Part shown: positions 1 through 11,400 of the stretch, one piece after another
How positions within the stretch are numbered: the stretch's first letter is position 1
Layout of the letters: every line of letters starts with the position of its first letter
Assembly (NCBI GenBank): GCA_021014325.1
Contig: CM037472.1
Coordinates: forward strand, 12,075,063-12,139,062
DNA: 64,000 bases
Reading direction: 5' to 3'
Origin: Plazaster borealis
Lineage: Eukaryota; Echinodermata; Asteroidea; Forcipulatida; Labidiasteridae
Notes under the pieces: generated by a model
Told to the model about the DNA's origin: nothing
What the model saw: only the letters and a program-made list of their open reading frames with translations
The model's database searches: none
Made by a program: the position numbers and the translations under genes

Positions 1-60
1 AAATGGGTCAGGCCCCCTCGGACCCGGAATCCGGGTCAATTCTGACCCGGACTAGAGTGA
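1..60. repeat. Fragment of a GACCCGG-rich repeat
   Basis: Contains a near-palindrome of GACCCGGA and TCCGGGTC (about 22-38) and a further ACCCGG. A related, longer stretch lies at about 45588-45770, so this is the edge of an interspersed repeat cut by the window start. Confidence 0.4.
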
Positions 61-319
61 GGTATACTCTGATTGTCTCATATTGGTTGAAACGTCGAGT
101 GCAAAACGACTCTTCTCAGAAATATACCACTATGCTAAAAAAGAGATGTTGTTACATGTTGTTACTGCAAGTTTAACTTTATCATAATTTATCTTTATTG
201 ATAGAGATTCAGAGCTTCTGTATTCAAAGTCTTAACTGTTCCTGTGGGAGCCAGTGAGACACTCTTATAACAAGTGGATATATTGTGTGTTTGTTTTGGT
301 TTTGAATGAATTCAGGTGT

Positions 320-435
320 TATGGTTATACTGCGCCTTCCTTCCATACTTATGTGGACCACGGTTCGAATCCCAGTCGGCACTGGAGCTTGGCATGGGTA
401 CTGGGTTTTCTATCCCTCAAGTGTCAGAGGTTTTC
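320..435 (+). mobile_element. tRNA-derived SINE fragment (type 1)
   Basis: Box B GGTTCGAATCC at 362-372 is followed by a tail also found near 18430-18550 (reverse), 52640-52790 and 57060-57190: a GGATTGGGTTTTCAGTCCC-like block, then GGTTTTCT. Box A is not clear, so this is a 5'-degraded copy. Confidence 0.5.
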
Positions 436-2713
436 TAAGTAGAAATATTTCTTCCCTTCTCAATTGCTTGGAACACTGACATAGTACAATTGGAAGATGC
501 CTTGATTTCATTACCATATTTTTCGAATAATACCAATCTAATCGGTTTCGTAGGGAATCGATTCTATGTGTTTTCGAAGATATACTTTTTTTGAGGGAGT
601 CACAAAAAGTCTCAGCTTACTTTGTGGGTTGTTTCAGCAAAAATAAAGACTGGTATTTTTACATGGTAGTTTGGATTGTGTTGCAGTTCGTATTCAAGAA
701 TCTTGTTTTCACGACTTTGAAAGAAGACTTCACTGTCTTTTAAAGTCGGGCACATGATCAGCGAACTGAGCGACTAATCAAGAAAAATGCTCGTAAACTC
801 GATTTAACAAAAATGTAATTCTTAAAATTGGCCATCTTTGACTGTCGATATATAGGCATGTTAAGAGAAGGTACAAATATATATATATGGGAAGAATGAT
901 GGAATATCACGAGAAGACAGATATGCCTGTGTTGAAACGCCCGGATGAAACGCGGACGGGCACACAAGAAAAACAGGAAAACGGGTTAGGACATAAAAGG
1001 GACAACTAGATTTCAAGGGTTGTTTGATTTCACGGTCAATTTGCGTCAAAAAGAGTCAGCCGCAAAACAATAAGGCAATTTAAATGACAACCTGAGTTGA
1101 CTCGTGTTAGTGTATGTGTACTGTAACTAGGTCGTTCTCTGCATCAGTTGATGAACACTTTTTTCTTAATCGTATAGACAATCTTTATGGTTTCAAGGCT
1201 TCGGTCATTTTATTATGATCAAATGAAACAAACCATTTTGCGATAACATGAAAAGAGAACAACGTATAGAGTTTTAAATTTAACATTGCACTGTGCCATC
1301 AAATCAAAATTATCGAGGTTAAGTAGATACCGGTACCAACTTGAAACTTTCAATCATTTTTTAGTGTGTGGACCGACAAAATATGGAGAGTAGGCTGTAG
1401 TCGAACTGTGCAACAATATATAAGGGGCTAGAGATATAGGGTAAATGGGATGCATATATCGCAATGGACAAGTCGGTTTGTAACAAAAGGCGGCCACACA
1501 ACGCGCGAGAGGACGCAACCCTCGTAATGGAATATCTACTCCAATTTGGACAGTAATGTATTTGCCTTGCACTTGACTTCTCGCCAGGGAATACCCGTAA
1601 GAACATTGGGTAACAGCAGTCAGTTGTACATGGAAGTAAGGGGGGAAAAGTGTCAGGACCTGGTTCTGAAATACTGGCTGGCACCGAATGACTGTCTCGA
1701 AAGCCAGTCCCTCCGCTTTTTCTGATCTAAAAAACTTAATCGACCTGAACTAAACAAGCAAATAAATCGCGAGTGCCGGCACTCAACTGACCCAACCAAC
1801 GGTTACCGCGTCGGGGCAGAGAGCGTGAGCGGGCATGCCGCGGAATATTACCGGTACGTCGCTCCTTCGGAGACGGGGGTTAGCCCCAAGGCGTAGATCG
1901 AAGCGTACGGTACAACCAAACCTATATACCTCAGAAATAATTACGCTAGAAAACATGGGCTGCGGCTATTATCACAGAAACAAGACAGTAAGAGTGCATG
2001 ATGGTCGACATTGACATTTATTTGTTTTTGTTTCAAGGGGATTGATCTTGTTGTCCAACCAAACCAAAAGAGGGAAAAAATGGGGGAAATTGGGTCAGGC
2101 GTATCGACCAGGGATGGCTACTTAGAGGTAAGGGTGTTGGATTCGACAACAACCCTAGGCGTATTGGACTGGGTCGCTGCTTTGCTTGAAAACCTCATAA
2201 AAGGTCTGCTGTCTGACGATACTGTTTTAGAGGCCTGTTTTCTTGGGGTGATAATGTTCATTATTGATCGGTCTTAAATTGCAAGCATTAGCGGAATATT
2301 GTGCCTCACAGATGTAATAATTGTCATTACTTTAAACGAGGTTGTTGTTCTGGAATGGCAGACTCTCCCTACATCAAGCAATTACACACGTTCTTGACCT
2401 AAAATCAATTCTCGTCTTGTATATAGTCCATTGGGCGAAAGACGGATGTTATCTGCTTGCCATTTTGGTCTTGATTGTGGATATTGTTTTCTGGTGTTGT
2501 TTACGGAAACACATTTTAATATAAAAGATATAGGGCCTGCTAAATCATTGGTTGTTGTGAGACTGACTTCATTCCCGTATTCTAATACAAACCATCCAAC
2601 CAACCCTCTAAAAAAATCATCAAATCAGTTGATTCTTGTAAGAGTATAAAACAAAGAAAATCAGATGATATCTTTTTTCAGGGCTTTGTGGGTGTTCATG
2701 TACCGGTACGTGT
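436..2713. other. No gene recognised
   Basis: AT-rich, with GC-richer patches at about 1480-1700 and 1770-1900. Short open frames exist on both strands (for example 1361-1660 minus, and 2080-2277 plus, which reads rather protein-like but matches nothing I know). None has supporting splice, motif or homology evidence. In context this is intron or 3' flank of pax1/9. Confidence 0.4.
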
Positions 2714-2740
2714 TTATTTCGATTGTGGCAATCGAAATAA
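2714..2740. repeat. Dyad centre of interspersed family E
   Basis: Perfect 12-bp arms TTATTTCGATTG and CAATCGAAATAA with a TGG spacer. Related centres occur near 4940, 17945-17970, 21310-21335, 39250, 40280 and 51040, always in similar flanking sequence, marking a small palindromic interspersed element. Confidence 0.6.
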
Positions 2741-2816
2741 GCAATGGTGATTTGGGGTGTTTTTAAATGCTATTTTCTCTACTTTAACAGTATTATACAC
2801 AAATATAACTTAAACT

Positions 2817-3020
2817 TGTTTTGTTGTTTGTGTCGTTGTTGTCGTTGTTATTGTTAAAGTTGTTGTTGTTGTTGTTGTTTTTGTTGTTGTTGTTGCTGTT
2901 GCTGTCGCTGTCGCTGTCGCTGTCGTTGGTTTTGTATGTCGTTGTCGTTGTCGTTGGTTTTGGTTGTCGTTGTCGTCGTTGTTGTTGTCATTTTTCGTTA
3001 TTGCTGTTGTTGTTCTTTTG
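2817..3020. repeat. Trinucleotide-rich microsatellite (TTG/TCG/CTG)
   Basis: About 200 bp of imperfect TTG repeats with stretches of TCG and CTG. It produces artefactual Leu/Val- or Thr-rich open frames on both strands. Confidence 0.9.
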
Positions 3021-4379
3021 TACCTCGTCATTAGAATCGTTTGATATATTAACTCATATAGAGCTGTCTGTGAATGTTCACCTTACTTCATATCCATGCT
3101 GATTTGGGATAAACCATTAAACATTAGAATGCGTTTTTGGATTGATCAGACGCAAGAATTGCTTGCCAATCGTAGGATGCGTGCCACATACGTCCGAGTA
3201 TTCTTAAAGGGACATTTTTGTGTAAATGCAATTTTCTCAAAAACTTTCAATTCAAGACTAATCAGTTATTGTTGTATTCACACGTTAGAGGTGGTCCATC
3301 TAGACAACCCCTCCATGTCTTTAATTCTGTCAGGCCACGCAATCACGGAAAGCCCAAGCAAACCTACCCGTCGAATACTGCTACTAATTTGCCCGCATTT
3401 CCTGGTCGGCCACGCACAGAGCCCACGATATCATTGCTTTTTCATGATTTAATTCGTTGACTTTTCTAATTGAATCGACCTCTTTTTGTTGTTTGCGCAA
3501 CAGTAACGGCACGTGTTATGTTACCTACTTCACGACCCGGTCTATGTGACTTTCGCCTGGGCATGGCCAGCTCTCGGGGCTCTTCAAACCAGCCAGAATT
3601 GCCGATGAAACGAGGCAAAATAAGAGCCCGAATTTGCACCACAATGGTGACGCGTCGACCGGTATAGTATTCATTGGACGTTTCAAGAGATATTACTTTC
3701 CTTTGATTTGGGGGGGGGGGAAATAACGCCTTTTTTAAGGATGGAAAGTTGATCGTTAGATTGAAGATTGAGCTTTGTCGAACAGACATTGTTCGGTGAC
3801 ACATGTCCGAGCAAGGGCCAATTTAATTTGCATTATATCACGAAGACTCCGGGGGGGGGTCTGATGTCGTCACGCCTACTGAAAATAAAACATTTAAACA
3901 TAAAACGAATACCTAGCAGTGTTTCTGGTGTTTAGAGTTGATATTTCAGTTGTTCATGATAAACTAACATACTTTTCATAAAGATTGTTTAGACATGTTT
4001 TCCTTATATAGAACTTCATCTGACGACTTTAAACTTAGCATTATAAAGGATTCACAGTGAGTGACAATCGGTTTGAAGAAGTTTAAATATCATCCCTTGG
4101 TAATGTCGACTTGAAGCGACGGTACGTTCTTACCATTTGAGTGATCATAAACGATATAAAGGTTATTTCCTCATTTTCACTAAACTCCTGTAGGTATAAC
4201 CCGTCCTTTCTCTATGGTATAACCGGCCGGACTTTAAAACTCTCGAATGTCTTGATTATAAAATTGCGTTTCCTTTAAGATGTTGTATATAGAGACAGAT
4301 TGGTGTTACGGTGGCATATTTTAGTCAATTATTTTTTAGGCAAATGATAATGGTGTGTTGTTGTTGTTGTTGTTTTACT
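3021..4379. other. No gene recognised
   Basis: Contains a GC-richer patch at 3490-3665, homopolymer G runs at about 3710 and 3851-3859, and a GTT run near 4354-4375. On the minus strand a good acceptor (TTTTATTTTCAG, exon would begin 3878) is phase-compatible with the pax1/9 exon but leads to a stop after 13 codons; not accepted as an exon. Confidence 0.4.
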
Positions 4380-4545
4380 GTTCTAATTGTTGACATCTTA
4401 TATACGTGACCTCTGTTTAATTTTATTTGATGTCTTAATTGTTCTTGTATTATGTGCTACGTGTGTTATGCTAGTTATAAATATTGTCAAAAGGCCACAT
4501 GAATTTCCCCTGGTGGTACAATAAATTTGTATCTATCTATCTACC
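4380..4545 (+). mobile_element. 3' end of a truncated non-LTR retrotransposon (LINE-like)
   Basis: The segment ends CCACATGAATTTCCCCTGG, TACAATAAATTTGT, then (ATCT)n. A polyadenylation-like AATAAA followed by a short tandem tail is the usual 3' end of CR1/L2-like elements. No coding region is present. Confidence 0.45.
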
Positions 4546-4619
4546 TGTATACCTGACGACTAAACAGATTGTGGGGTTAGAGTTTGGGGTTTATAACTTT
4601 TTATAATTCATTTATACTT

Positions 4620-5110
4620 TTGTTGTATTTGAAGACAAAGTACAGGTTCAATAATTATCGGGAAATTTGATAAGGTTCAATCTGATAGCTTAATGATAAT
4701 TAAAGTTCATACCAGTACAAATCCTACCAGGAACAAAAATTCCTTCTGAAGTTCCGTCAAAGTCGATAAAATAGACTTAATAAAAACAGAATAAATATCT
4801 CGTTGATTGCTATTTAATATTGTTGGACTGATGTATAATTGTTTGGTTTATGTTGTTGTTGAATAAATGAAGCTGTACAGCTTCAATGCAAGAGAAGAAG
4901 AATTTTTTTTTAAAGACCACCAAATCGCCATTGCTTATTCCGATTGCCTCAAACACACACACAGTCCTTTTGCAAAGCATTAACTGTTTTCGGTGTTTTC
5001 ACTCAAACGGGGTGAAATTTTCACAGATTGGTTTGAAGGTGTGTTCATTAAAAAAAGTATCTTAAAAAAAAACCATGTGTTTTATACATGTATACTTTTA
5101 CACCATTGGA
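4620..5110 (+). mobile_element. Family E element, interrupted by an inserted fragment
   Basis: Blocks AAAGTTCATACC, CCTTCTGAAGT and GTCAAAGTCGATAAAATAG, then the GATTGC centre, CGGTGTTTTCACTCAAAC and GAAATTTTCACAG, recur in the same order at 17715-18125, 39090-39665 and 41480-41790. About 4779-4912 is absent from the other copies; it ends in a GTT run and GAAGCTGTACAGCTTC, so it is a separate insertion. Confidence 0.5.
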
Positions 5111-5344
5111 AGACATTGTAAATGATTAGTATTGATGGGAACAAAGCCCCGTAAAACACTAGGTTTTACAATACAATATGAAGTCTGCGTATGGAGTTTA
5201 GTATACGCGGACAAACATTACAATATTAAATTCTTTATTTAGATTGCATCAACAACAATTTACGTAAGAATTCGGAATTCCACTGAGCACTTAAAAATGA
5301 CGTCATCTTCGATCTAGAAAGTTAGTTTTCTTAATTCTTGATCA

Positions 5345-5512
5345 GCCGTCGATTTCACCAAACTCTTCCTAACTTAGGATTAATCTTAGGGCTTAGGACG
5401 AGTCCCAGCCTTGCACTGTAACATGTAAACCTTAAGATTAATCCTAAGTTAGGACGAGTTACTCGTCCTAACTCGAGATAGGATTAATCCTAGCGTTTCG
5501 TGAAATCAGCTG
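5345..5512. mobile_element. Short inverted-repeat element (fold-back MITE)
   Basis: Ends GTCGATTTCACCAAAC and GTTTCGTGAAATCAGC are inverted relatives. The interior carries repeated inverted copies of TTAGGATTAATC and TTAGGACGAGT. The terminal CGATTTCAC motif is shared with family F (50544-50693). Confidence 0.65.
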
Positions 5513-5515
5513 CTG

Positions 5516-7161
5516 AAATCGTTTTCAATTTAGCCCAATGTTGTACATCTTGAATTTTCAAAACTTTTTGACATTTTTCTTCAAGAAATTATACATATGT
5601 AATTAAAATCTCGCTCTTTATTTCTGGATAGGCTTGTGAGTAAAAGACTCGGCGTGTTATCTTAGATTGTCCTAAGTTAGGTTTAAGGGGTGGAACATGT
5701 GCAATTAATAAAAAAGTTAAACGAAACCGTTACACTTTTGATCATCAAATACAAAACACTTTAAAGATTTAAAAATAGCTTCGCACAAAAAAGTCATTTT
5801 GCACATTCGTTTGAGACTATCCGGATTAAAACATTAATTTATTTCAATTATTAAATGTTTATGCAAGAACACATCATCCATTGAAATCATATCCATCAAA
5901 ACACGTGAATTGAACAGCCCACCTCCAAAAGTGCATCTTACAAGCGTTCTATTAGAGGAGGCAGCGAAAAATGACAAAAGAACAAATTGTCCTCTGTTTC
6001 TATGAGAACTTTTCTTGATGGCACAGTGCTTTTTGAGGAGTTGAATTAATTAATTGAAATGATATTGTTTTACTCCATGAGTCACACACAAGTTCCCCTC
6101 TCTCAAATTTGGAGGACCTGCAACGCGATCCTGCTACTAGAACGCTTAGCATGCAGGCGGCACGGCAACCCCCCAGCCTCGCCTGTTTGTTTTGTCTCAG
6201 CGAGTGCTTCGAAGACAAACAGCCTCATATTGTGATAAGACCAATGAAGCAGTCAACTTCAATGACGCAAGACCATGTTGATCAAAGGGGTCCCTGCCTA
6301 CGACCTGATCAGGACAAGATGTCCTCCAACAATATCTGAAACTCTTTCTGAGACCGAGGGGGTCTTCTTTTTTCGGGTCCCACTGAATCCGAGAGGGTTT
6401 TTTTCTTTTCTTATAAAATCAAAACTGTTGGCGAACTTTGTGGGAGGTTAAGAAATCACACTTTGATGTAGTGTTTTAAGATGCAGGAATCTTGCTCTGT
6501 TTACTTATCTTTTCTTGGATTGCAATTTACGGAGAAAGCATTATGTCAATTTTTGTTATCTACATAGCTTTTAATTATTATAAGTTAACAATTGGCTGCT
6601 GTAAGTTTTTTTCAATGTTAAGTGAAAATGAAGGAAGTGATAAAAACTCCATTACAAAAACAAATCATAATGTGTTTTTCCTGTAAATATCGACTGCAGC
6701 TATCGTGTTACTGTTTTGTTTGTTTTTTGTTTTCTTTTTTTCTTTTCTCAATTATGTAAGTATATCCGACTCTTTGCTAAAATTCACCATTACAAACCGG
6801 TCTGCCAAGAGTATACAGTGATTTAAAATTATATGTTATGAAGGTTTTATGGTAATCTAAATATTTTTGTTTGAATTAATTTGTCTCGTGTTTTTAGGTA
6901 AATGAGATTTTAAACAAATCGTTGTTCAGTGAGACAAGAGTCATGGGGGAAAACAAGTAAACGCATAAAACATTGAAAATCGGATTGAACATTATGATCT
7001 TGCGATTTTTTTCTGTCGTATGTTTTTTTGTGCTTATTTTGATGCACTGATAAATCAACTGAAATTGTCTACAGAAAATGTAACACATGTAAATCAACAA
7101 AATTCAAAAATTCTGTTAATGGCTATTGGGGAAAATACAAACAAATCATGAAATTGTTATG
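5516..7161. other. Probable pax1/9 intron; no exon recognised
   Basis: AT-rich apart from a compact GC-richer block at about 6105-6235, which holds TGTTTGTTTTG (a Fox-like site) and no repeat similarity seen elsewhere in the window. That block may be a regulatory element. Nothing resembling the Pax1/9 C-terminal region was found. Confidence 0.4.
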
Positions 7162-7205
7162 TTATACAATTGTTGTTTTTAAACAGAAAAATTTGAAATT
7201 CTTAC

Positions 7206-7866
7206 CTGCTGCGTGTGGATCCCCAGTACCGGGGTACCTGAAGCCCAAAATGTCGTTGACTGTGTGTGAGGAGGGCCAGTGACAATGTCTCATGGGACCA
7301 CAAGGACCTGCCGCTGCAGCTGCTACCATAGCGGCCTTGGAGTTCGCTGGAGATGGGCATGGGTAAGAATAGATAGGACTATACAGGGACCGGTGGGAAT
7401 CTTTTGTAGGATCATATACATGTTGAAGATGGGCTAGGGTACTGTTGCCAATCTTATTGCGGAGAATCCTGCTGATTGAGCTGACGGACGGTACGTTGTA
7501 CTTATCGCACACCCCCTCCGCCAGCAGCTTGTCCCGTATCTCCCAGGCGAAAATACCGGGGTCTCGCTGCTTGTAGTCGCGGATCTTCTTGACGACGTTG
7601 GGGGTGGTCACCCTGGGCTTGCTGCCCCCGATGGCACCTGGCAGGATGGACCCGGTCTCGTTGTAGCGTGCTAGGATCTTGCTAACGCACCCGTGCGAGA
7701 CCCGAAGCTGCCGGCTGATGTCGCACGGTCTGATCCCGAGTTGGGCTAGTTCCACGATCCGCAGCCGGGTCGTGTTGGGCAGTGGTCGGCCGTTTACAAA
7801 CACTCCGCCGAGCTGGTTCACCTCACCATATGTTTGCTCTGCAGGGAACATCCCGTAAAAAGCCAT
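7206..7866 (-). CDS. pax1/9: Pax1/9 paired-box transcription factor, paired-domain exon (partial gene)
   Basis: Seen: an ATG at 7866-7864 opens 220 codons plus one base, ending at a strong donor (AGCAG/GTAAG, exon end 7206, phase 1). An in-frame TGA lies 18 codons upstream (7920-7918). Residues about 13-141 are a complete paired domain with [33 protein letters not shown] and [17 protein letters not shown]. Residues 201-208 (HTVNDILG) are the octapeptide, preceded by an alanine run. Family knowledge: Pax1/9 has a paired domain and octapeptide but no homeodomain; it binds DNA in the nucleus and patterns pharyngeal endoderm in deuterostomes. The octapeptide is a Groucho-type repression motif. 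[12 protein letters not shown] matches the Pax1-type start, but here 8 extra residues precede it. A CTGCAG acceptor-like site would start an alternative exon at 7838, so a short upstream exon carrying the ATG is possible. C-terminal exons must lie at lower coordinates or beyond the window; none is recognisable. The identification is certain, the start less so. Confidence 0.96.
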
Positions 7867-8420
7867 TACTTTCGTATTAGTATTGTTAGCGTGGAGGGGG
7901 GAAAAGAGAGAGCTAAGTCAAGCCGGGGGAGCGTTTGCCAAAGCAACTGGCGTTGCGACGCTCGAGCGCCTGCTTTTGCTGCGGGCGCGTTGAGTGAACC
8001 ATTAGAGTGACAGCGGTATGTTTGATCAACGTGAATTACATTTCCGATTCGCTCAAACACTAGCGGCGATCCAAAACTGCCATTGATTTTTAGCTGGCTG
8101 CAGGTCGAAACTCAAGCCATGTTCGCTCGTCGGAGATGCGAGGGCGCTTGATGGGGGGCTAGGGGAGGCAAGCTCAATAACAAGGAAATGAACGGGGTGT
8201 GCGGTGATATCGCTTGTGCAAACTCGCAGCGCCAACTCGGTCCTGACGAGATGGCGAGAGAGCCTCGTGAACAATACAACGCCACAGCACTCAGCAGCAC
8301 GAAACAAGGCAAGCATGGCTTGGCTCTATTCTCGCCTACATATTATGCAGTTTCAACTAACTGACGTCGGCTGTACTTTCAAGTGTGCATATAGCGCAGG
8401 ATGAGGGCGGCAATATGGTG
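7867..8420 (-). promoter_or_regulatory. CpG-rich 5' flank of pax1/9 (probable promoter/5' UTR)
   Basis: CpG dinucleotides are much more frequent here than in the surrounding AT-rich DNA (for example around 7960-8000 and 8110-8290), and the sequence is free of the interspersed repeats seen elsewhere. Position directly upstream of the paired-box exon suggests a promoter or untranslated first exon. Read on the minus strand, a pyrimidine run (about 7890-7915) followed by TACTAAT near 7872-7885 could also be the end of an intron. No clear TATA box was found. Confidence 0.35.
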
Positions 8421-11400
8421 TCAATAATATCACTCATGAAAATGCATGCAATGAAATAAAAAGCCAGCCCCCCCTTCCACTCAGACCCTTTTCTAAGCCA
8501 AGATGCATGGCAAGGCGGCTAAAATATCAATTGTTCCCACAAAAACCACTTAATTTGTAATTCATTAGGATGGTCTCCCCCCACCCTAAAGTTTGCAAGT
8601 TTTTTTTGATATCTCGAGCCGAATGAATAATAATGACACCCCAATTAAATATTCCACGGGTATCTAGTCAACGCTACCCGTTAAGTGGGGATAAATACGT
8701 CCTTTCCCCGCGGCCTCACCACCAATGGAAGGACAGGGAGTCGTGGAATATTTAACTATTAACTTGGGCAAAACAAGGCAACGGGACTGGTGTTTGTGTC
8801 TGGCCTACGGGAACGCCTCGGCTGAGGACGGTAAGAGAGAGGGTTGCGCACCCCGGAGCAAAGCTCCTATCGACAGGTTGTTTTGCTCGGCAATCTATGG
8901 CTTGCCATAGCGTGTCGGCCACGCCATGCTATCAAGATGTTTTTCTTCGCCACCGTTCTCTTGTTTTTTTTTTTCTCTAACCCTCAGTACGATCACCGCA
9001 CCGGCAAGTATGACATCGGCCTTGGGGTAAGTGGCTAACTTGTTCAAGAGAGGGTGTTTTAAGGAAGGGGAGGGGGGGGGTTGTGAGGACCGGCAAGATT
9101 AACCAATAATCTGTGCCGGCGATTGCAATTAACGCAACGGTCTGAGTTCCGACGATCTATACGTTTAACTGGTGTGCATGTTTCGCGCCGGAGGACAGAC
9201 TAGTCGGCTACGGCTTCATTGAAACGAAAGAAGCAGACGAAAGAACATACTTTCGTCTCAACGTCTCCCCCTCCCTTACAGTTACACTCTCGCACGGGCA
9301 CTAACCGTCCGTCGGTGGTGACTAGAATGGGTTATAGATTCACGGCACACTAGATGACCAGTCACGGCTACCAAGCTTTTCATGCAATAGAAAATTGGAC
9401 ATGGAGTGAGGATCGGCGTGAGGCGAATAAAACTAACCCCTGAACCCCCCCCCCCCCGCAACACACCGCCGCGAACAGAGAGTGTTTTTATCTTCTTCAA
9501 TTCTTCTGATTCGGTTATAAAGTACTTGAACAAGGCCCGATTCGGCCCATTGGGGTCAAGGAGAACAAGGTTTTATTGAGACTAAGATCTGCATGATTGG
9601 TGCGTATAGTGAATGCATGACGGCGAGGTTAGGGACAGGAGGGTCCATACGTGTTCAGAATCTTGAAAATACTCGGTGAAATAATATTGAGAAATGTTTG
9701 CCTTGAATCTGCGAATCATTATCCAGTTGGCTGTGTTATGTATTGGATGTTAAAAATGACATGTAAAATAAAATAAAAATTCGTTCCTTAAGACGATAAA
9801 GTAGTGAGAGGTGACCCATAAATAAGTGAACTGTATATAATTCCTTTTCAAACTGATCAAGAAAAAACAGCAAAGATGCATCCAAGAAATAAAAAATTAA
9901 AAAACAGAATAAACGAAAAAGTACAGGTTATCTTTGTCTATTTCATTTGTAACAAACTAAACGAAAGAAACAATAGAATGTTCTTTATTTTCTATAACAT
10001 GTATTTAAATTTAGTTTTTTCTCTAAAAAGTTACACACTTTGTACTGATTTAATGCTATTTCCAACTGTGAAATACATACAATCCATGTCATCTGTTTAC
10101 TGTTTGTTTTTCCCACAAGTTTTGTTTATAACTAATTAAACAAAATAAATAAATAAAACAAGTTCTGTGTTTGACCTCAATAACTGACGTCAATTATTTT
10201 AGCAATGGTCGACCTTTTTGAATACGCAAAGCTTACACCAAATCAAAATGTCAGTGACACTTTTACCGAACTCCTTCGACATAGTCGAGGTAAACAATGT
10301 CGTCCGTGTAATCCACGTTCACTGCAGTGTCAACACACCTACCCCACCCCCCCCCCGTTGCCCTTTCACATTTTTGGGCAAGTATAATTTCCAGTCAAAC
10401 AAATTGCCCCTTCTTTTCATTTGAAATCAAATTGTGCATTTCAAGATGAAAACGTATGGGTTGGTTTATGAATTTCCGCAATCGATAGCTCTCTCTCTCC
10501 CTTTCCGCTGACAATGAATGCATACTGTTATTATGTGAAACCGAAACAAACAAATAAACAAACACCCCAACACCCCCAACAAACAAGCAAACAAACAAGG
10601 AAGTTGTATGTTTAGTCACATCAGAAATAACATCCTCGATTTCCATATGTTTTTTGGGTACATCTTGTTTAAAGGGGAAAATACAGAAACAACAGGTTTT
10701 TTTTGTCTCTCAATATTTCAAATCATCTACCTAAACAACGTGGTGACAAACTGCCTCTTTTATTTTTGGTTTGGTATAAGTGCTCTATTTCTATACCAGT
10801 ATTCATTCTGGATCACAATTGTTGACAAATTGAGAACAGAGCGACCGGCTCAATTCTTCGACACCCCTTCTTCCTAGATTAATACATGGTGGACCCGAAA
10901 GAGTTTGAACAGATTTCATTTCTACCATCATGCGCATAGCCTAAAATTCTACATTATAATCATCCAGCACGTTGATATTGGTGCGCTCGTTTTCCAACTC
11001 CTTCATCCGATTTACATGGCAAAATGCAAACCCAAATAGTGTAAAGTTTCACCATAACTTGTCTTTCCCTATCTCCGTATATAGCTCCAAGACTTATGGA
11101 ACCAAAATATTAAAACAAGCATTAAAGCAAAATATGACATCTTACATTTAACAACAACTGGCTGCTCCAGTGTCTGTTATCTGGGTTTTGTTTTATGGAG
11201 TTGTTTCTAATTACCAACGTGATGAGTAATTGGACTGTACATGTTGATGCCTCGACCTTGATCAAGACATAAATGTCAATCCGCACTCTTAGGCTAACAC
11301 TAGGCTGTAAATAACCACATTAAGATACCATTGATTGTACGTAAACTTGATCATAAGAGCACACTATAATGCAGAAGTCTTCAATCGTTTGATTTGAAAT

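Noticed and set aside
1361..1660. About 100-codon open frame on minus, phase-compatible with the pax1/9 donor
   Set aside because: The peptide is hydrophobic and cysteine-rich without Pax1/9 features; one such open stretch is expected by chance in this much sequence.
2080..2277. Acidic, leucine-rich frame on the plus strand
   Set aside because: Protein-like composition, but no homology that I can name and no splice sites or promoter context.
2810..3100. Leu/Val-rich and Thr-rich frames on opposite strands
   Set aside because: Pure products of the TTG/TCG microsatellite.
3841..3878. Phase-compatible terminal exon for pax1/9 after TTTTATTTTCAG (minus strand)
   Set aside because: The acceptor is good and the phase fits, but it gives only about 13 codons over a C/G homopolymer before a stop and bears no likeness to a Pax1/9 C-terminus.
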